NCBI GenBank assembly: GCA_033807775.1
Contig: CM066313.1
Span: 89,661,484 to 89,725,483, forward strand
Length of the DNA: 64,000 nucleotides
Direction of reading: 5' to 3'
From: Saussurea involucrata
Taxonomy: Eukaryota > Streptophyta > Magnoliopsida > Asterales > Asteraceae
The position numbers and the translations under genes are program-made. The notes beneath the pieces were generated by a model. It had not been told where the DNA came from, ran no database searches, and saw only the letters and a program-made list of their open reading frames with translations. Positions 32,784-42,393 of the stretch are shown in pieces. Each line of letters opens with the position of its first letter. The stretch's first letter is position 1.

Positions 32784-33623
32784 TGTTGTAATAACCAGGG
32801 TTTTAATTGAAAAAGATTTAAGTTTTGTGGGAATTTTTGTAAAGTAGTAAGTTCAGGGGCTGAGTTATAATTTGTTGAGAAGTATAAAAACTCCCAAATT
32901 GGGCTCATAACCCTAGAAGAAATTTTATTGTGTGTGTGTGGCGGCTTAGAGAGAAAGAGGGAGCATGGAAGGAAATTTGTTCAAGTGCATTTGGAGAGAA
33001 AGTATCATCAATCTGCAAGTGGAAGAAGAGCTCCTCATCAAAGGATTCCAGGTAATCTCTGATTTCATTCTTGCAATTTATCTTCATTGCTGGAGTAAGA
33101 TTGATTGGATTGTTTGAGGGGTTTTGTTTAATAATTGAAAAGGACGCCTTAAAAAGGGATTAAATAATCATAAAAGGAGGATTAATAGAGTAGAATCATC
33201 AATTGTGGGGAAAGGGACTTAGTAATCGGTTGAAATGGGTTAATCACTGACCCTAATGTTATTCTGTATCGCATCGCCATGACTGATTACGAGATTCCGG
33301 AATTTATTAAGATCCGGAATAGGAACTCGATGGATCCGGAATCCTCATAAGGATCCGGAATTGGGCTTGGTCCAAAGTAGGAATCCGGAATCCCCAAATG
33401 GGATCTGGAAATGGAGAGTGTCCGTAGGATCCGGAATCCCCAATGGGATCCGAAATGGGGATAGGATCCGGAATGTGATCCAGAAGCCACTAAGGACCCG
33501 GAACGGGTGTTGGGCCGCCATGGACCCGGAATCCACTAAGGATCCGGCATAGATTTTGGGCCATAGAAAAAGGGATCCGATATGGTTTTGGGCTGTATGG
33601 ATCCGTAGTCCGTGTCCCGGCAT
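32784..33623 (+). repeat. Gypsy-2 right LTR, first segment
   Basis: Starts TGTTGTAATAACCAGG after the G-run. It includes the TATA box 32883-32890 and the GGATCCGGAAT array. It is interrupted at CCCGGCAT (33616-33623) by the hAT-type element. Confidence 0.9.
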
Positions 33624-35347
33624 TAGGGGTGCTCAAAAACCCAACCAACCCAACCCGAAAAAACCCGAAAAATCCCAACCCGAGATAACCCGAAGCATTA
33701 TCGATCAAAAAAATAGCCAACCCGAAGCATTTGGGTCGGAATTGGGTCAGGCCCAATAGAACCCGACCCAACCCGATACACCGATCCCCTATAGCGCGTC
33801 ATATGAGTTTTCAGGGTTTTAACATTTTCAGTTTCACACATCGCCTCTTTCACACATCGCCTCTCTTCCCTCTCAACACTACGAGAACTCTCAGCCGCTC
33901 TCTTCCCTCTCGATTTCTTTCACGAATCACGAGTTCACGACCAACAGTCCAACACAAGCACACAGCGGCGCCGATTTCTTTCACGACCAACCACAACACC
34001 GATTTCTGGTATCGATTTCTTTCACTACTTGTCTACTTGTTATTGATTTATTCGATTTCTGGTATCGATTTCTTTCCCACTGTTATTGATTTATTCGATT
34101 TCAGTTTTCTTCCCACTATTATTGATTTATTTCAGTTTTCTTCCCACTGTTAATTATTGTAATCTGTTAATTATAAGTTATAAATTGTAATCTGTTTGTT
34201 ATGTAATATGTAATGGAGGTTGATGAACAAGAGCGTATTGTTTCTATCTTCCAGGTATTGTTTTTGATTTTGAATATGCTTGGGTATATTATTGTTAGGG
34301 TATGCTAGTCAGGATTAAGATGTGATACGATGAAAACATTTGATAGATTATGCTATCGGTTTGATTAAAGTCCAATCCTCTAATGAACACATTTTACTCT
34401 TTAGTGCAAGTTGAAAACTTTCACTCTCTTTGGTCCATAAGGTTCCTTGGTTAGTTTAAAGATTTTATTAATAATCAAACACTAGTTTAAACCATGTGAC
34501 AATCCATGTGTAAAGTAGAATCTTGCGACTTTGAGATAATATTTTCTCTTTTGGAACCTAGAGCTTGTCGATTCATACTTATCAATATAATTAAGGTTTT
34601 GTTCTAGTCATCATAGTGTTCACGTAGGCTATTAAGTGTACCTAGATTATTCCAATAATGTCTTGATCTTTGTGATAACGTTTGTACTCTGGCATTCTGA
34701 CTTGCATATCCCTACAGTCACAACTAAACCATGCTGTTGTTAAAGAGGACTACGAAGATGCTGCCAGGATTAAGGTGTCAATTGCAGCAGCTACTACTAG
34801 TGACACTGTTGGCAGGGTGATGTCTCGCCTGAATGTAAGAGAATGATATAATCTACTTTGTTATAATTAAGGAGCATCACATATACAATTACAATTTCTG
34901 TTATGCTGTAACCTTGTTAATGTTGCAGAAAGCCATAAAGGAAGAGCGTTACAAGGATGCAACATTTGTACGAGATTATGCAAGTGCAGGTTTGGTGAGT
35001 TGCTACAACCTTCTCTTTAAATAATAAATATGGTGCTTTAGATACAATGTGCCCTTCTTACTGAAGCAATGCTCCTAATTCAACAATAAATGTTAGGCGT
35101 AAATTACTTAGATAGAAGTCTATATAATTGCGTTTATGGGTTGAGTTAGCTGGAGGAATTTCAGTAATGTGGCTCAATCTAATTAAATGCTTGTTTAAAC
35201 ACAACCCGACCAACCCGATCAACCCGAAAGGGTTGGTTTGGGTTGGGTTGTATCTTTGGTTGGGTTGAATTTTTTTCAAACCGCCAACATTGGGTTGATG
35301 TGTCGAAATGCCTTCAACCCGATCAACCCAACCCGTGAGCACCCCTA
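33624..35347. mobile_element. hAT-type non-autonomous element carrying EXECUTER-like exons
   Basis: Perfect 8-bp duplication CCCGGCAT (33616-33623 and 35348-35355) and terminal inverted repeats TAGGGGTGCTC / GAGCACCCCTA, diagnostic of hAT elements. Subterminal regions are rich in AACCCGA/GGGTTGG. No transposase is present. The interior holds a pyrimidine-rich leader-like stretch (33800-34010), AT-rich sequence and three exon-like pieces of a host gene (34213-34994). Confidence 0.88.
34213..34994 (+). pseudogene. Captured EXECUTER1/2-like gene fragment (three exons, introns retained)
   Basis: Three pieces join in phase 0 with GT-AG borders. Exon 34213-34254 (14 codons, EVDEQERIVSIFQ) is followed by GTATTG. 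Exon 34718-34834 (39 codons, LNHAVVKEDYEDAARIKV... and TVGRVMSRLN) is flanked by CCTACAG and GTAAGA. Exon 34929-34994 (22 codons, KAIKEERYKDATFVRDYAS, ending AGL) is flanked by TTGCAG and GTGAGT. EXECUTER proteins are thylakoid proteins needed for singlet-oxygen signalling to the nucleus. These exons match their UvrB/C-like ED(Y)xDAAxLK and ERYxDAxxLRD repeats, recognised from memory. The parent gene is much longer; only this ~75-codon part is present, uninterrupted by stops. A chimeric transcript is possible but unproven. Confidence 0.8.
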
Positions 35348-35355
35348 CCCGGCAT

Positions 35356-35561
35356 GGGCCGAAGCTGAGTATGAGCCCAAGAGGGTTTGTGGGAGTCAGG
35401 TTGTGTAGAAAACTGCTCAGGGTGGGTTAAGATTAACCAAGACTCACTATTCTTATTCTCGTAATATCATAGGTGTTCACCGTAAAAATCTGAAGTTTCG
35501 CGAGAAGAAAGTGTTAAAACGGCATGTGAGTTTTTCTAACTAAAATACGTGTTTTCAACAT
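35356..35561 (+). repeat. Gypsy-2 right LTR, second segment
   Basis: 206 bp matching the left LTR from GGGCCGAA to CGTGTTTTCAACAT. It ends in AACAT, the target duplication of Copia-C. Confidence 0.9.
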
Positions 35562-36315
35562 TGTTGGGAACTGAAAATAAGATAAGTATGGATAGTGCTG
35601 CTAGTCCATGATTTCTACTGCTAAGTCTACATTAATACTGCCAGAAGAAAGTTAATACTGCTGGGCAAGATTACTACTGCGTATACACGGTTAGTACTGC
35701 TAGACCAAATTACTACTGCTAGACACGGTTAGTACTGCTAGACCAAATTACTACTGCAAGACATGGTTAGTACTGCTGAGCTGAGATACTACTGCTAGAA
35801 GACTGTGAAGGTTAATACTGCTGAAGGTCGTTAATGCTGCTAAGTCAAATCATTGTTAATACTGCTGACTTGATAAGTTTGGTATGCGATACTTTTGGAG
35901 ACAAAGAAGGAATTGATCAAGATATGTTTAACGAAGATTCAGAAGATCAATTTACTTTTGATAGTTATCTTGTAATTACTTTTGTATAAATAGTATTGAT
36001 AGATAGCTATTAGTAGAGACAAAAATAGATGATAGACGAGCTAATATACGTGTGAAATAGAATTCGATATTGATTCAAGAGAGAATTAACCTCAAGGTGT
36101 AAGAACTCTATTTCTAGAGAAGTAGAAGTCGTCTTGTTGAGCCTGTTCAACAAGATTGAGGTTTGGTTGTTAATATTGTGATTCAAAACAGTGAATACAA
36201 AATTGTGAATTTTCTGTTACATTGTTCTTGATTGTGAGAATTAAAGTTCTTTTCCGCAGATTCTTTAATTCTGAATTCTAAGTGTTTATTGTCTTGTTAA
36301 GATTCGATCCTGACA
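35562..36315 (+). repeat. Copia-C 5' LTR
   Basis: TGTTGGGAACTG ... GATCCTGACA. The first ~310 bp hold about a dozen TTA(A/C/G)TACTGC(T) units. TATAAATA is at 35985-35992. Confidence 0.95.
35985..35992 (+). promoter_or_regulatory. TATA box, Copia-C LTR
   Basis: TATAAATA, about 330 bp before the LTR end. The 3' LTR copy is at 42058-42065. Confidence 0.6.
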
Positions 36316-36317
36316 AG

Positions 36318-36329
36318 TGGTATCAGAGC
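36318..36329 (+). other. Copia-C primer-binding site
   Basis: TGGTATCAGAGC, two bases after the 5' LTR; tRNA-iMet type. Confidence 0.9.
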
Positions 36330-36357
36330 TTGTGTTTCTTAGAATTCTACAATCATT

Positions 36358-37833
36358 ATGGAAAATTCTATTGAATCAAACAGTACTTTTGATTGGAGTG
36401 ATCAAGCAGAAGAGGCAATCCAGAATCATGCACTCATGGCAGAAGTATCAGATATTCCTACGGAGGTAAAATCTAATCTCTGTTCTCAAGCTTGCATTGA
36501 TGCTATTAAAAGATATAGGGATCACAATCAGGGTATGTGTGATAACCTTAAGAGGCTAGAGAAAGATGTGAAAGATTATGTTAGGATTGTAGAAAGGTTT
36601 GAGGAACATATTAGAGCTTTTCAAGCTAATGAACTTCAACACTCCTATGATACTAACTATTGGAAGTGGGAGAAGAATGAGTATGAGATTAAGCTGAAAG
36701 TGTCTGGGGAGGAGAATGAGAAATTAAAAGAAGAGCTTAAGAAGGTTAAACTTGATGTTGAAAAGTTTACCTGTGCTTCTAAAACCATGGATACCATCAT
36801 TAAGGCTCAAATCCATGACAAGATGAAAGTAGGGATAGGGTACAATGCCACACCTCCACCCTACAATAACAACTACATACCTCCTAAGTCTGATTTGTTA
36901 GAGACCAAGGATAGGAAGGATCCTGAATTAAAGATTAATATAGATCCTTGTGAAGAAGAAGTAGTTGTTGAGGATGAGACTGACAAAGCAGGATCTGATG
37001 AGGAATGTGAAAGTCCATATGTAAAGAACAATGAGATAAAAAGGACTGAAACAGAAGAGGGAGTTAAGAACAATGGGATGAAAAGGACAGAAACAGAAAA
37101 GGGAGTCCATTACACACAGACCACAGTTGTGGCTCCCAATACCTGTAAACATTGTTCTTGTAAGAAATCTCAAGAGCTTAAGCCCCAAAAACATGATAAC
37201 AAAAGGGGTAATCAAAGAAATTGGAATAACCAGTGGGCTATGAGACAAGGAGTTGATCTGAACAGAATTAACAGGCCAAAACCTTGTTTCATCTGTGGTA
37301 AGCTAAATCATTTAGCCAAACACTGTTATTTCAATCCAGTTAACCAAAGGTTTAATGCTCAAAGATCTTTTCAAAAACCTGGTGGTTACAGAAAGAATGG
37401 TGGCTATAAAAAGTCTGTGAGGAAAGTTGTGGCAAAGAAACAAGTTAAAACCAAAAGCCACATGAAAAAGGCAGAAACAGAAAGTGTTAGAGTATGGATG
37501 CCTAAAGGTACTAATGATAATACTGCCAACTCTGTTAGTACTGCTAAGTTAGTTAATACTGCTGAGAAGGCTAGTACTTCTGGAAGCAGTGTTAGTGCTG
37601 CTAACACTGTTAATGCCTCCTTAAAAGATAATACTGCTAACAATGTTAGTGCTGCTAACAAAGTTAGTACTTCTGCATCAGTTAGTACTGCTTCTAGACC
37701 TATCATCAAAACAAAGTACTCAAGCACTGATGTTCCTCACTTTGACAAGCTCATCAAAACAGAATGTAAGTATTTTGATGAGCAAGGGAGACCCAAGACC
37801 ACTTCGGCTTGGGTTCCCAATAAAACTAATTGA
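36358..37833 (+). CDS. Copia-C gag, intact
   Basis: 491 codons from the ATG at 36358, 28 bases after the primer-binding site. It lacks the usual copia Gag N-terminal core (no YxxWxxxM segment). Instead it has an acidic start and a Lys/Glu-rich coiled-coil-like part (about residues 55-150). A zinc knuckle CFICGKLNHLAKHC is near residues 309-322, with basic sequence after it. Residues about 380-450 repeat VNTA/VSAA-type units encoded by GTTAATACTGCT, the LTR motif. It ends AWVPNKTN then TGA. Role: RNA packaging. With near-identical LTRs and an unbroken frame it may be expressed. Confidence 0.85.
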   Translation: MENSIESNSTFDWSDQAEEAIQNHALMAEVSDIPTEVKSNLCSQACIDAIKRYRDHNQGMCDNLKRLEKDVKDYVRIVERFEEHIRAFQANELQHSYDTNYWKWEKNEYEIKLKVSGEENEKLKEELKKVKLDVEKFTCASKTMDTIIKAQIHDKMKVGIGYNATPPPYNNNYIPPKSDLLETKDRKDPELKINIDPCEEEVVVEDETDKAGSDEECESPYVKNNEIKRTETEEGVKNNGMKRTETEKGVHYTQTTVVAPNTCKHCSCKKSQELKPQKHDNKRGNQRNWNNQWAMRQGVDLNRINRPKPCFICGKLNHLAKHCYFNPVNQRFNAQRSFQKPGGYRKNGGYKKSVRKVVAKKQVKTKSHMKKAETESVRVWMPKGTNDNTANSVSTAKLVNTAEKASTSGSSVSAANTVNASLKDNTANNVSAANKVSTSASVSTASRPIIKTKYSSTDVPHFDKLIKTECKYFDEQGRPKTTSAWVPNKTN

Positions 37834-38061
37834 TCTGTCAGATGTGCAGGGCAACCAACAGCTCAAGGGGAAGAGCATTTGGCATGTTGATAGTGGTTGC
37901 TCCAGGCACATGACAGGTAACATGGCCTGCCTCAAAAATTTCAAAAAGATTGATGGAGGACATGTTACTTTTGGAAATAATCCTGCAGGAGGTAAGAGAA
38001 GTGGTAAAGATGATGTGTCAGAAGGTAAGATGACATTTGAGGATTTGACTAGTAATGCAAA
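37834..38061 (+). pseudogene. Copia-C protease stub
   Basis: Reads IWHVDSGCSRHMTGNMACL and GGHVTFGNN, the start of copia protease with the catalytic DSG, in the +1 frame relative to gag. A TGATCTGTCAGATGTGCAG stretch precedes it. After about 70 codons the sequence runs into the minisatellite. The rest of protease, integrase, RT and RNase H are absent. Confidence 0.85.
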
Positions 38062-38490
38062 GTGCAGAGTTACTACTGCCAGTGCAGAGTTACTACTGCT
38101 AGTGCAGAGTTACTACTGCCTGTGTTCAAGTAGTTAATACTGCTTGTGTAGTTAATACTGCCCTTGTGGTTAATACTGCTTGTGTAGTTAATACTGCCCT
38201 TGTGGTTAATATTGCTTTGCAGTTAATACTGCTCAGTAGTTAATACTGCTAGTGCACAGTTAATACTGCTCATTAGTTAATACTGCTAGTGCAGTTAATA
38301 CTGCTCAGTCGTTAATACTGCTTTGCAGTTAATACTGCTCAGTAGTTAATACTGCTAGTGCATAGTTAATACTGCTCAGTAGTTAATACTGCTAGTGCAG
38401 TTAATACTGCTCAGTCGTTAATACTGCTTGTGTAGTTAATACTGTCTCGCAGTTAATACTGCTTATGTCGTTAATACTGCTTTTGAAAAT
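38062..38490 (+). repeat. TTAATACTGCT minisatellite in Copia-C
   Basis: About twenty copies of GTTAATACTGC(T/C) at alternating spacings of roughly 17-25 bp, with spacers such as CAGTA, AGTGCA and TTTGCA. In one frame the unit encodes Val-Asn-Thr-Ala, the same repeat seen in gag. Confidence 0.92.
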
Positions 38491-38564
38491 CTAGGGCAAA
38501 TACTGCAATAAATACCCCTGTTTGCCCGCCAAAGTTCATAACGACTCTTCGCATTGTTCTTGGC

Positions 38565-38613
38565 TAAGTCCTGATCTATGCTTATATGATGACTAAGTTT
38601 TTGTAGCATCATT
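38565..38613 (+). repeat. 49-bp direct repeat, upstream copy
   Basis: Starts TAAGTCCTGATCTATGC and ends AGCATCATT. It matches 41541-41589 at all but one base. The downstream copy contains the last codons and stop of the extra ORF, so the upstream copy is a displaced piece of that ORF's 3' end. Confidence 0.88.
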
Positions 38614-38686
38614 AACTTCTTCTCTCTCGTTCTAACCTAGTCTCCCCAGAATCTTTGTGTTTTTCTTTCAAGAATCCTCAGGAATC

Positions 38687-41572
38687 ATGGAGTTTGTTGA
38701 TGAGCACAATGAAATAGCCATGCTTCAGAAGCCGAAACAAGCTGCGGGATTCCACGATATCGTCGATTTTCTTAAATCCTCGCACATCTCCTATGCCCTA
38801 ACGGTGAGCCCAACCATCTATATCGAACATCAGACGCAATTTTGGGAGAATGCCACTGTTAGTTTCGAAGAAGGGCAGAAAACCATTCGAACAAGGGTTT
38901 GTGATAAACCCTTGAAAGTCACAGAGGAGGTTATTCGCATCTCTCTTCACTTGGATGATGCCTCAGGTATAACCTCTCTATCTTCTGATGACCTATATTC
39001 GACTTTACAAAGAATGGGGTATGAAGGTCCCATTGGTGTTTTTAAATTCTACAAGTCAAAATTTTTCAACCAATGGAGATTTCTTGTTCATACCCTGATG
39101 CACTGTATTTCCAAGAAAACTACTGGATGGAGTGAGTTCAGCAGTCCCATTGCATATGCCTTGGTCTGCTTATCCACTGCCAGAAAGTACAATTTTTCAG
39201 CTATGATCTTTAATGATCTTGTATCAAACTTGGAATCCAAAAAGAGCTTTTACATGTATCCAAGGTTTGTGCAAGAAGTTATTAACAAGGAATTGATGGA
39301 CTTACCTCAGTTTACTGAGGTATATGTACCCAAATCCCCTAAAGGGAAGGTTTTCTCAAATATGAGAAGAATTCCTACGGAATCGGAAGAAGTTGACACA
39401 CCATTGTTCTCTACAATGATGGTTGTGTCCCACACAATTGAAGGTATGGCATCAGGATCAAGGCCCTCATTAGATCATCCCACTGATGGCCAAACCCCAC
39501 CTTCACTCACTATAAATATCCCTCAGCACATACTTCAAAAGCCCACTCCTGTTTTATCCAACAAATTTCAAAGAAGAAAGGTGCACAAGGTTCCTTCCCT
39601 TGATGTACCTACTCAGAGCCCTAAGCCTTTAAGCCCTCAGTTGGAGCATTCTCCAATTGAGAATATCAACAGGGAAACCACAGGGGTGTCTCCCAACCCC
39701 AAGAAGGTGCTCTCTAAGGAGAAGGATGAGCATATGGGTGCTAAGGCTGCCACTACTTCTGCTAGCACAGAGAAGGACAGTGGTAACATAAATAAGACCT
39801 TCCCCATGGCAACTCTAAATGAGAAATCATTAGGAGGACCCAGGTGCCAAGAAACCAAGGGGGCAGTTAGTGCTTCTGCTAGGCAGAAGGCTTCTGCTAA
39901 AACTTCCAAGGATCCCTTAAAGAAGGTAAAAACTTCTAAAAAGGGTGAGGATAGACATAACAAAGAGGAATTGATGGCTACTTCCAGTGATCCTTTAAAG
40001 AAGATAAACACTTCTAAACAAGGTGAGGATAGATATAACTATGATGAATTGATGGAAACCATTGGAAATGTCAACTTGGATGTTATGGCACAGAAGAAGG
40101 AGATTGAGCAACTGAAGACTGTGGTCACCTACCAACAGTCTCAAATTGAGAAGCTCAAGAAGATGGTCACCAAGTTATTGCACAGAAAGAAAAAGGCAAG
40201 ATTTGTGCTGAGAAGAAGAATTCCAACTGATGATGCTCCCAAAAAGGGGGAGTCAGAGTCAGAATCAGAAGCAGAACTGAATATGAAGGGTCTACAAGTT
40301 GAGGGGGAGACAGTTCAGATGGAGACTGAGATGGAAATTGATAATGCACAGTTTAAGGGGGAGTCCAGTGCACAGAATAAGGGGGAGACAGAAAAGGTGG
40401 AAGAGCTTGTTAAAGAAGCAGAAACTGTAAAGGCAGCAGTAACTGAAGTTCCAAAAGAAGCAGTAACTGAAGTTGAAGCAGAAACTGTTAATGCTGCAAA
40501 TGTTCATGAAGCAGCAGAAATCATACAAGAAGTAGTAACAGAAATCTTGAAAGCAGCAGTAACAGAGAAAGAGCCTGAAACTGAAGTAGCAGCAGAAACT
40601 GTTAATGCTGCTGACTCTAAGCAAGCAGCAGAAACAGTTAATGCTGCTCAATCTACAAAGAAAGCAGTAACAGAAACAGAAGCTGAAACAGTAACAGAGA
40701 AGCTTACAGTAGAAGAAGTGGAGGTTGCAGAGGCTTTAATCAAAGCCAAACATGATACACCTCCAACTGCCAAGAGACAGGAAGAAACTAAGGATGCAAA
40801 TATGGTTTTCAGCAGAAAGAGAACAAAGTCTGTGGCTACTAAAAAGAAGCTTGTAAAGAAGCAAAGGGTAGAACCTGTTGAGAAACCAGTGGTAGAAGAG
40901 AAAGAAAAGGAAGAAGTTGCCAAGGATGAAGGACAAGGAGATAGTAAGACAGGTCTATCCAGTAATGCACAATCACTTAGCAATGAACAATGTGACTTGT
41001 ACATCACTATGGTTGATACTGAACCAATCAAAGTGACTCCATTAGATTCAAAACCTCCTGAAATCAGTCACTGGGATACTTTGATAGATGAGAGAAAGGA
41101 GTATATCAGACTCAAGAGAGCTGATGGGCAGTTTGAAGTCTACAGAACATGGGGACAATTTATAAGAAGATGCTCAAGATCTGACCTGGAAGAGATGTTC
41201 AAAGTAGGCATGCAGATCTATGGTAACATGTTGACAGAAAGAGGTATGTCTATCACAAAGATGGTGTTAGAATACCTATGCCTAATGTTCAGACCAGAAG
41301 TAGTTCAGCACATAACAGCAAGACCTTTTCAAGCAGTAACCCACTGGATGCTCTATGAAAATTGTGGAGTGTATGTTATATCAATTGACAACACATATCA
41401 GGAGTATTATCTGGTGGATGAAATCTACAAACACTGCATGAAAAGACTGAAAGGGATGTTACATGTAAAATTGGTCTGCAACAAAGACTCTGCTATGGGA
41501 AGATTCTTGGTAAGAAGGATTGTAAATCAGAGTCTAGGTTTAAGTCCTGATCTATGCTTATATGATGACTAA
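38687..41572 (+). CDS. Copia-C extra ORF (aORF), intact, ~961 residues
   Basis: The frame opens at 38657. The ATG at 38687 (MEFVDEHNEIAML) is the likelier start because homology to Asteraceae copia extra ORFs, remembered, begins just after it. N-terminal domain about 15-215: YALTVSPTIYIEHQTQFW, LHLDD, MGYEG, LMHCISKKTTGWSEF, FYMYPRF. The middle is Lys/Ser-rich with basic clusters (LHRKKKARFVLRRR) and a leucine-heptad stretch near residues 468-500. It is followed by Glu/Ala/Val-rich repeats (AETVNAA, AVTEV). C-terminal domain about 795-961 begins YIRLKRADGQFEVYRTW and ends LSPDLCLYDD. No transmembrane segment, signal peptide or enzyme motif is seen. Function unknown. Confidence 0.8.
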   Translation: MEFVDEHNEIAMLQKPKQAAGFHDIVDFLKSSHISYALTVSPTIYIEHQTQFWENATVSFEEGQKTIRTRVCDKPLKVTEEVIRISLHLDDASGITSLSSDDLYSTLQRMGYEGPIGVFKFYKSKFFNQWRFLVHTLMHCISKKTTGWSEFSSPIAYALVCLSTARKYNFSAMIFNDLVSNLESKKSFYMYPRFVQEVINKELMDLPQFTEVYVPKSPKGKVFSNMRRIPTESEEVDTPLFSTMMVVSHTIEGMASGSRPSLDHPTDGQTPPSLTINIPQHILQKPTPVLSNKFQRRKVHKVPSLDVPTQSPKPLSPQLEHSPIENINRETTGVSPNPKKVLSKEKDEHMGAKAATTSASTEKDSGNINKTFPMATLNEKSLGGPRCQETKGAVSASARQKASAKTSKDPLKKVKTSKKGEDRHNKEELMATSSDPLKKINTSKQGEDRYNYDELMETIGNVNLDVMAQKKEIEQLKTVVTYQQSQIEKLKKMVTKLLHRKKKARFVLRRRIPTDDAPKKGESESESEAELNMKGLQVEGETVQMETEMEIDNAQFKGESSAQNKGETEKVEELVKEAETVKAAVTEVPKEAVTEVEAETVNAANVHEAAEIIQEVVTEILKAAVTEKEPETEVAAETVNAADSKQAAETVNAAQSTKKAVTETEAETVTEKLTVEEVEVAEALIKAKHDTPPTAKRQEETKDANMVFSRKRTKSVATKKKLVKKQRVEPVEKPVVEEKEKEEVAKDEGQGDSKTGLSSNAQSLSNEQCDLYITMVDTEPIKVTPLDSKPPEISHWDTLIDERKEYIRLKRADGQFEVYRTWGQFIRRCSRSDLEEMFKVGMQIYGNMLTERGMSITKMVLEYLCLMFRPEVVQHITARPFQAVTHWMLYENCGVYVISIDNTYQEYYLVDEIYKHCMKRLKGMLHVKLVCNKDSAMGRFLVRRIVNQSLGLSPDLCLYDD

Positions 41573-41589
41573 GTTTTGGTAGCATCATT
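41541..41589 (+). repeat. 49-bp direct repeat, downstream copy
   Basis: Spans the end of the extra ORF and its stop codon. It pairs with 38565-38613. Confidence 0.88.
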
Positions 41590-41619
41590 TGAAGAACTTG
41601 ACTTCTTTTCTTAAAAGTC

Positions 41620-41634
41620 AAGTTAGGGGGAGAT
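41620..41634 (+). other. Copia-C polypurine tract
   Basis: AAGTTAGGGGGAGAT immediately before the 3' LTR. Confidence 0.85.
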
Positions 41635-42388
41635 TGTTGGGAACTGAAAATAAGCTAAGTATGGATAGTGCTGCTAGTCCATGATTTCTACTGCTAAGTC
41701 TACATTAATACTGCCAGAAGAAAGTTAATACTGCTGGGCAAGATTACTACTGCGTATACACGGTTAGTACTGCTAGACCAAATTACTACTGCTAGACACG
41801 GTTAGTACTGCTAGACCAAATTACTACTGCAAGACATGGTTAGTACTGCTGAGCTGAGATACTACTGCTAGAAGACTGTGAAGGTTAATACTGCTGAAGG
41901 TCGTTAATGCTGCTAAGTCAAATCATTGTTAATACTGCTGACTTGATAAGTTTGGTATGCGATACTTTTGGAGACAAAGAAGGAATTGATCAAGATATGT
42001 TTAACGAAGATTCAGAAGATCAATTTACTTTTGATAGTTATCTTGTAATTACTTTTGTATAAATAGTATTGATAGATAGCTATTAGTAGAGACAAAAATA
42101 GATGATAGACGAGCTAATATACGTGTGAAATAGAATTCGATATTGATTCAAGAGAGAATTAACCTCAAGGTGTAAGAACTCTATTTCTAGAGAAGTAGAA
42201 GTCGTCTTGTTGAGCCTGTTCAACAAGATTGAGGTTTGGTTGTTAATATTGTGATTCAAAACAGTGAATACAAAATTGTGAATTTTCTGTTACATTGTTC
42301 TTGATTGTGAGAATTAAAGTTCTTTTCCGCAGATTCTTTAATTCTGAATTCTAAGTGTTTATTGTCTTGTAAAGATTCGATCCTGACA
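41635..42388 (+). repeat. Copia-C 3' LTR
   Basis: 754 bp, two substitutions relative to the 5' LTR, followed by the AACAT target copy. Confidence 0.95.
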
Positions 42389-42393
42389 AACAT

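Larger units (their letters stand above)
35562..42388 (+). mobile_element. Copia-C: young Ty1/copia element with gag and extra ORF but no integrase/RT
   Basis: The element is 6,827 bp. Both LTRs are 754 bp and differ at two bases (A/C near 35582 and T/A near the end). The target duplication AACAT is perfect (35557-35561, 42389-42393). Internal order: primer-binding site, intact gag, protease stub, minisatellite of TTAATACTGCT, intact extra ORF, polypurine tract. It must rely on another element for protease body, integrase and RT. Two differences in 754 bp imply an insertion on the order of 0.1 million years old if plant LTR rates near 1.3e-8 per site per year apply (assumption). Confidence 0.93.

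Noticed and set aside
38062..38490. A CRISPR-like array
   Set aside because: Repeats are 11-12 bp with short, themselves repetitive spacers, inside a plant retrotransposon. This is a minisatellite.
39637..40651. Long antisense open frames rich in Phe, Ser and Cys inside the Copia-C extra ORF
   Set aside because: They mirror the Glu/Ala/Lys-rich repeats of the sense ORF, whose opposite strand is naturally free of stops.
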